Shown one piece after another: positions 60,894-64,000 of a stretch of 64,000 nt of DNA (positions within the stretch are counted from its first letter, which is position 1; every line of letters begins with the position of its first letter). A program made the position numbers and the translations under genes. Origin of the DNA: Mesobacterium_A hydrothermale. Lineage in GTDB: Bacteria; Pseudomonadota; Alphaproteobacteria; Rhodobacterales; Rhodobacteraceae. The notes beneath the pieces are model-generated. The model had not been told where the DNA came from, made no database searches, and saw nothing but the letters and a program-made list of their open reading frames with translations. The stretch spans positions 62,001 through 126,000 of the forward strand of contig NZ_JAYLLH010000004.1 in assembly GCF_035818635.1 (NCBI RefSeq), given 5' to 3'.

Positions 60894-61493
60894 TTACGAA
60901 ACCGGTTTGCGAGCGATGAAGTCGATCAGCGCGGAGCGGCCGGAATGGCCGACGCCTTCGTCAAGGTCATCTTCATAAGCGTCGCACAATTCGACTGTCC
61001 AGCCGGGCACAAGGTTGCGCAGCAGATCCGGCGTGTACATGTTTTCCACGGCACGCGGGCCGCCGGTGCCATACTCGATCTGTTTCGGCGTGTACCCGTG
61101 CAGGATCAGCAGCCCGCCCGGTTTGACCGCGCGTTTCATGCCATCGACGATCACCGTTCGATCGGCAGGGCCAGCGAACTGGATAAAGATACCAAGTGCG
61201 ATGTCAAAGGCGGCTTCGGGCCAGTCATGTGCCAGGACATCGGCCTCGACAAAGGTCGGATCGACGCCGAAGCGACGGGCCAGCGCATGGGCCTTTTTCA
61301 GCGCGGAAGGCGCGTTTTCAAGGCCGGTGACCTTCAGTCCCTGCTGCGCCAGCCAAACCGCGTTGCGGCCTTCGCCCTCGGCCACAGACAGCACCGTTGC
61401 GCCCTTCGGAAACCAGTCCGCCCGTCGCGGCAGAAAGGCCGTAGGAGCGGTGCCGAAAAGATAGTCGGGGCGGTCAAAGCGGGCTTCCCACAT
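60894..61493 (-). CDS. SAM-dependent methyltransferase (TehB-like)
   Basis: A 199-residue class I methyltransferase. SAM-binding VLSVAEGEGRNAVWLA is followed by the acidic loop GLENAPSALKKA, and the opening MWEARFDRPDYLFGTAP is common in the tellurite-resistance/thiopurine-like group. The substrate is unknown. It lies 80 bp downstream of infC, beyond a terminator. Confidence 0.88.
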   Translation of the reverse strand: MWEARFDRPDYLFGTAPTAFLPRRADWFPKGATVLSVAEGEGRNAVWLAQQGLKVTGLENAPSALKKAHALARRFGVDPTFVEADVLAHDWPEAAFDIALGIFIQFAGPADRTVIVDGMKRAVKPGGLLILHGYTPKQIEYGTGGPRAVENMYTPDLLRNLVPGWTVELCDAYEDDLDEGVGHSGRSALIDFIARKPVS

Positions 61494-61519
61494 CGGTCGT
61501 GTCCTGTTGCCTGGGCTTG

Positions 61520-61549
61520 AAAAACGAAGTGGCCCCGAATTGGGGCCAC
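61520..61549 (-). terminator. Rho-independent terminator of infC
   Basis: A perfect 8-bp stem GTGGCCCC/GGGGCCAC (61529-61536/61542-61549) with loop GAATT. On the minus strand it is followed by CGTTTTTC. It ends the infC transcript before the methyltransferase gene. Confidence 0.8.
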
Positions 61550-61573
61550 CGGAGTCGTCGCAGCATGTCGAGA

Positions 61574-62119
61574 TTACTTGGCAACCGGGCCGATCATCAT
61601 GATCATCTGACGGCCTTCCATTTTCGGCATGTTTTCGATCTTGCCATGGCCTTCGATCTTTGCGGCCACACGTTCCAGCAATTCACGTCCAAGGTTCTGG
61701 TGCGCCATTTCACGGCCACGGAACCGCAGCGTGACTTTGACCTTGTCGCCCTTTTCCAGGAACTTGATCGCGTCGCTCACCTTGCGCTCGAAGTCGTGAT
61801 CGTCGGTGCCGGGCCGCATCTTGACCTCTTTCACCTCGATGATCTTTTGCTTCTTTCGGGCCTCGGCTTCACGCTTTTGCTGTTCATACTTGAACTTGCC
61901 GAAGTCCATGATCTTGCACACCGGCGGAGTCGCGTTCGGCGAGATCTCGACAAGATCAAGACCCGCTTCGGCGGCAAGGTCCATTGCCCTGGCCGGGTGA
62001 ACAACCCCAAGGTTTTCACCTTCGGCGCCGATCAGTCGGATTTCGGGGGCCCGGATGCGCTCATTGACGCGGGGGCCTGTGTCGCGCGCGGGTGGCGCGT
62101 TGTGCGGTCTGCGGGCTAT
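61574..62119 (-). CDS. infC: Translation initiation factor IF-3, AUA start
   Basis: A 181-residue factor that discriminates start codons and keeps ribosomal subunits apart. The N-domain reads GPRVNERIRAPEIRLIGAEG, then LVEISPNATPPVCKIMDFGK. The C-domain has VTLRFRGREMAHQNLGRELL. The first in-frame ATG (61984) would cut off 45 conserved residues. The full N-domain begins at ATA (62117-62119) with AAAGGA 8-9 nt upstream. Rare start codons in infC are known from E. coli (AUU) as the basis of autoregulation. Confidence 0.93.
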   Translation of the reverse strand: MARRPHNAPPARDTGPRVNERIRAPEIRLIGAEGENLGVVHPARAMDLAAEAGLDLVEISPNATPPVCKIMDFGKFKYEQQKREAEARKKQKIIEVKEVKMRPGTDDHDFERKVSDAIKFLEKGDKVKVTLRFRGREMAHQNLGRELLERVAAKIEGHGKIENMPKMEGRQMIMMIGPVAK

Positions 62120-62321
62120 GGTAACGTTCCTTTGTCGTGGTTCTTACTAGCTGCGCAAGGTAGACTTGCCATCGGTGTGATTCAAGCGGATTCCCGGCGG
62201 TTTGTCGCGGATATGCCGATTGATGTTGGAACTTCCCCTTGTCCTTCGACCCGGATGGGCACAAGTCACGGGACAGATGACGCGGGCCTTCGCGGCCTGC
62301 CCGGACAAAGGAGACCGGACA

Positions 62322-63245
62322 ATGAAGAATATCCTCGTCGCCGCGGTGATCGCGGCTGGTACGGCTGGTGCGTATTTCTACTACACCCGCAGCTTGCTGG
62401 AGACCGAAGCGGCCGCTCCCGCATCTGACGCGCAGGTGACGGCGCCCGCGCCGCTGGATACTCCGGCGGCGGACCCCGCGCCTGAAGCCGCCGCACCCAA
62501 GGCGATAACCCCTGCCGAGACAGCAGCGCAGGCCGCGGAACAGGCGGTCGAGGCCGCAACATCCGCCGCAGAGCAAGCCGCAGACACGGCGACCACCGCG
62601 GCGGAACAGGCGGTTGACGCCGCGAAAGAGGCGGCCAGCGATGCTGCCGCCGCACTGGACGATGCGGCGCAAAAGGCCGCGGACACCGCAGAGCAAGCCG
62701 CGCACAGCGCGACTGACGCCGCCACCGACGCCGCCGCGGCGGCAGGAGAGGCCGCGTCTTCGGCGGTTGATGCCGCCACGGACGCTGCGAAAGAGGCAAT
62801 GAGCGTGGCCACCGATGCCGCACAGACCGCAGAACAGGCGGCGGAAGCGGCGAACGAAGCCGCGACAGAGGCCGCAAGCAGCGCAGAGACTGCCGTGGAA
62901 GCCGCAGTCGAAGACTCGACCGAAGCCGCCGCCACAGTGGCCGGCGATGCCACCGAAGCGGCTGACGGAGCGGTCGAAGCGGCATCCGATGCCGCAGAGG
63001 CCACGACCGAGGCCGCGGCTCAGGACACGGTGACGGGGGCTGCGGACGCGGCGCAGCCCGGGATCGCCGATCTGCTGACCGTCGATGGCTTCAACTTCGA
63101 CAAGGTCGGAGAGATGATCGACGGCGCCGACATGGGCGCGATCCAGAAGGCTACGCTGAAGGAAGTGTTGCGTCAGGCCCAGGACAACCCTGACGCTCTG
63201 AAGGCTGCGCTGACGCAGGTCAAGCAGGCGCTGGGAATGAACTGA
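62322..63245 (+). CDS. Ala-rich repeat protein with membrane anchor
   Basis: A 307-residue protein. Residues 4-21 form a membrane anchor or uncleaved signal (ILVAAVIAAGTAGAYFYY). Residues 60-240 are a low-complexity array of Ala-rich units such as AAEQAVEAA and AATDAAKEA, with a period near 11, predicted as a long acidic helix. The C-terminal 60 residues are a separate, non-repetitive domain (IADLLTVDGFNFDKVGEMID onward). GGAG precedes the ATG. Apolipoprotein-/LEA-like or periplasmic coiled-coil roles are possible; I do not recognise a family. Confidence 0.75.
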   Translation: MKNILVAAVIAAGTAGAYFYYTRSLLETEAAAPASDAQVTAPAPLDTPAADPAPEAAAPKAITPAETAAQAAEQAVEAATSAAEQAADTATTAAEQAVDAAKEAASDAAAALDDAAQKAADTAEQAAHSATDAATDAAAAAGEAASSAVDAATDAAKEAMSVATDAAQTAEQAAEAANEAATEAASSAETAVEAAVEDSTEAAATVAGDATEAADGAVEAASDAAEATTEAAAQDTVTGAADAAQPGIADLLTVDGFNFDKVGEMIDGADMGAIQKATLKEVLRQAQDNPDALKAALTQVKQALGMN

Positions 63246-63301
63246 GGCCTCTGACACTCTTGTTCCGGGGGCGCTGCCCCCCGGACAGCGGGGCACAAAA
63301 G

Positions 63302-63330
63302 AAAACCGCCGGGTTGGACCCGGCGGTTTT
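63302..63330. terminator. Bidirectional terminator between convergent genes
   Basis: A perfect 12-bp stem AAAACCGCCGGG/CCCGGCGGTTTT (63302-63313/63319-63330) has a TTGGA loop and T-rich ends on both sides. It serves the Ala-rich protein gene and ssb. Confidence 0.9.
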
Positions 63331-63351
63331 TGTTTGCGGATGTTTGAACGA

Positions 63352-63891
63352 TCAGAACGGGATTTCGTCGTCGATGTCGCGCGACGGCGGGCGCGAACCG
63401 CCGCCACTGCCCGAACCACCGCCGTAACCGCCACCGGACCCGCCGCCGAAGCCGCCCGAGCCGCCGCCGTAATCCTGGTCATACCCACCGCCCGAGGAGC
63501 CGCCGCCGAAACTGCCACCGCCGCCGCTGCCGCCCTCGCTGCGCCCATCCAGCAGGGTCAGTTCCCCGCGGTAGGGCCGCAGAACGATCTCGGTCGTGTA
63601 GCGATCCTGGCCGGACTGATCCTGCCACTTGCGGGTTTCCAACTGGCCTTCGATATAAACCTTGGAGCCTTTGCGCAGGTACTGTTCCGCGATGCGCGCC
63701 AGCGGTTCCGAGAATATCGCGACCGAATGCCATTCGGTGCGTTCACGTCGTTCGCCGGTGTTGCGGTCTTTCCAGTTTTCAGATGTTGCGATACGAAGAT
63801 TGCAGACCTTGCCGCCGTTCTGGAAGGTCCGCACTTCGGGGTCGCGCCCCAGATTGCCGACCAGAATGACCTTGTTGACGGATCCTGCCAT
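63352..63891 (-). CDS. ssb: Single-stranded DNA-binding protein
   Basis: A 179-residue SSB. The OB fold (MAGSVNKVILVGNLGRDPEV, then TEWHSVAIFSEPLARIAEQY) is followed by a long Gly-rich linker and the acidic tip DIDDEIPF that recruits replication and repair partners. Two ATGs lie in tandem; the second (63891) is better spaced from AGGGGG and matches family starts. Confidence 0.96.
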   Translation of the reverse strand: MAGSVNKVILVGNLGRDPEVRTFQNGGKVCNLRIATSENWKDRNTGERRERTEWHSVAIFSEPLARIAEQYLRKGSKVYIEGQLETRKWQDQSGQDRYTTEIVLRPYRGELTLLDGRSEGGSGGGGSFGGGSSGGGYDQDYGGGSGGFGGGSGGGYGGGSGSGGGSRPPSRDIDDEIPF

Positions 63892-63975
63892 CATTTCCCC
63901 CTGCGGTGGTTCTCGATTCCGTGCCCTCGTGGACTGTTCCAGATGCTATAGCCGGGCAGAGACTGAGGGGACAGA

Positions 63976-64000
63976 GTGAATTTCCGATTAACGGGCCTTC
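63976..64000 (+). CDS. Possible start of a further gene
   Basis: A GTG at 63976 after AGGGGA opens a frame reading MNFRLTGL to the window end. Position (after the divergent ssb promoter) and ribosome site are the only support. The product cannot be named from eight codons. Confidence 0.3.

Overview
The window is GC-rich chromosomal DNA, densely coding on both strands. It looks like a member of the Rhodobacteraceae (Roseobacter type, Alphaproteobacteria). The supporting signs are the Usg-like protein, class II cobalamin-dependent ribonucleotide reductase (NrdJ), the alphaproteobacterial forms of GyrA, CtaA, IF-3 and SSB, form II CoxL genes, several TRAP/MarR aromatic-acid genes, and abundant short palindromic repeats next to gene ends. 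No transposase, phage module, CRISPR array or rRNA operon is visible. Product names come from reading motifs and family resemblance; no database search was run.

Layout. 0-10.9 kb is mostly housekeeping: the end of a TrmJ-like RNA methyltransferase, a secreted SH3 protein, ctaA (heme A synthase), an M32 carboxypeptidase, a secreted unknown, DoxX and gyrA, a Usg-like gene, an orphan ABC ATPase, an acyltransferase and murI. 11.2-15.7 kb is a molybdenum hydroxylase operon coxG-coxS-coxL-coxM whose large subunit carries the form II signature. 15.8-19.6 kb has an SDR, a small membrane protein with a structured leader, a membrane-fused spermidine-synthase-like protein and a DUF1989 protein. 19.6-32.7 kb is again core: a CAU tRNA, purM-purN, rnd, a lipoprotein, sufE, trpE, ppiD, an aminotransferase, gpt, a broken LysE gene, fabI, pdxH, a double cold-shock protein and a DUF192 protein.

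32.7-37.1 kb holds tRNA-Pro and nrdJ. The nrdJ upstream region carries a good NrdR-box match and three evenly spaced DnaA-box-like sites. 37.1-39.1 kb is a MarR gene divergent from a fumarylpyruvate-hydrolase-like and a zeta-GST isomerase gene (gentisate or homogentisate ring-cleavage end steps). 39.5-48.8 kb is a probable hydroxycinnamate uptake and activation cluster: TRAP dctP-dctQ-dctM, a crotonase, MarR, a feruloyl-CoA synthase, an amidohydrolase, DUF3237 and an acyl-CoA dehydrogenase.

48.9-56.1 kb, on the minus strand, has a GlcD-like flavoprotein and a five-gene, translationally coupled surface-glycan operon with three paralogous glycosyltransferases, a sulfotransferase and an FkbM methyltransferase. 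One glycosyltransferase is fused to a degenerate sulfotransferase-like domain. 56.2-60.9 kb holds the cofactor-maturation genes coxD and coxE, a pair of YeeE/YedE sulfur-transport half-proteins with a SqrR-type operator, and an XdhC/CoxI gene. This set sits far from the cox structural genes but probably serves the same enzyme class. 60.9-64 kb has a methyltransferase, infC (apparently starting at AUA), an Ala-rich membrane-anchored repeat protein, ssb, and possibly the first codons of a further gene.

The most interesting points are the glycosyltransferase/sulfotransferase operon, the sulfur-transport pair embedded among Cox maturation genes, the two-part palindromic repeat present in three exact copies of its core, and the regulatory signals upstream of nrdJ and of the YeeE/YedE pair.
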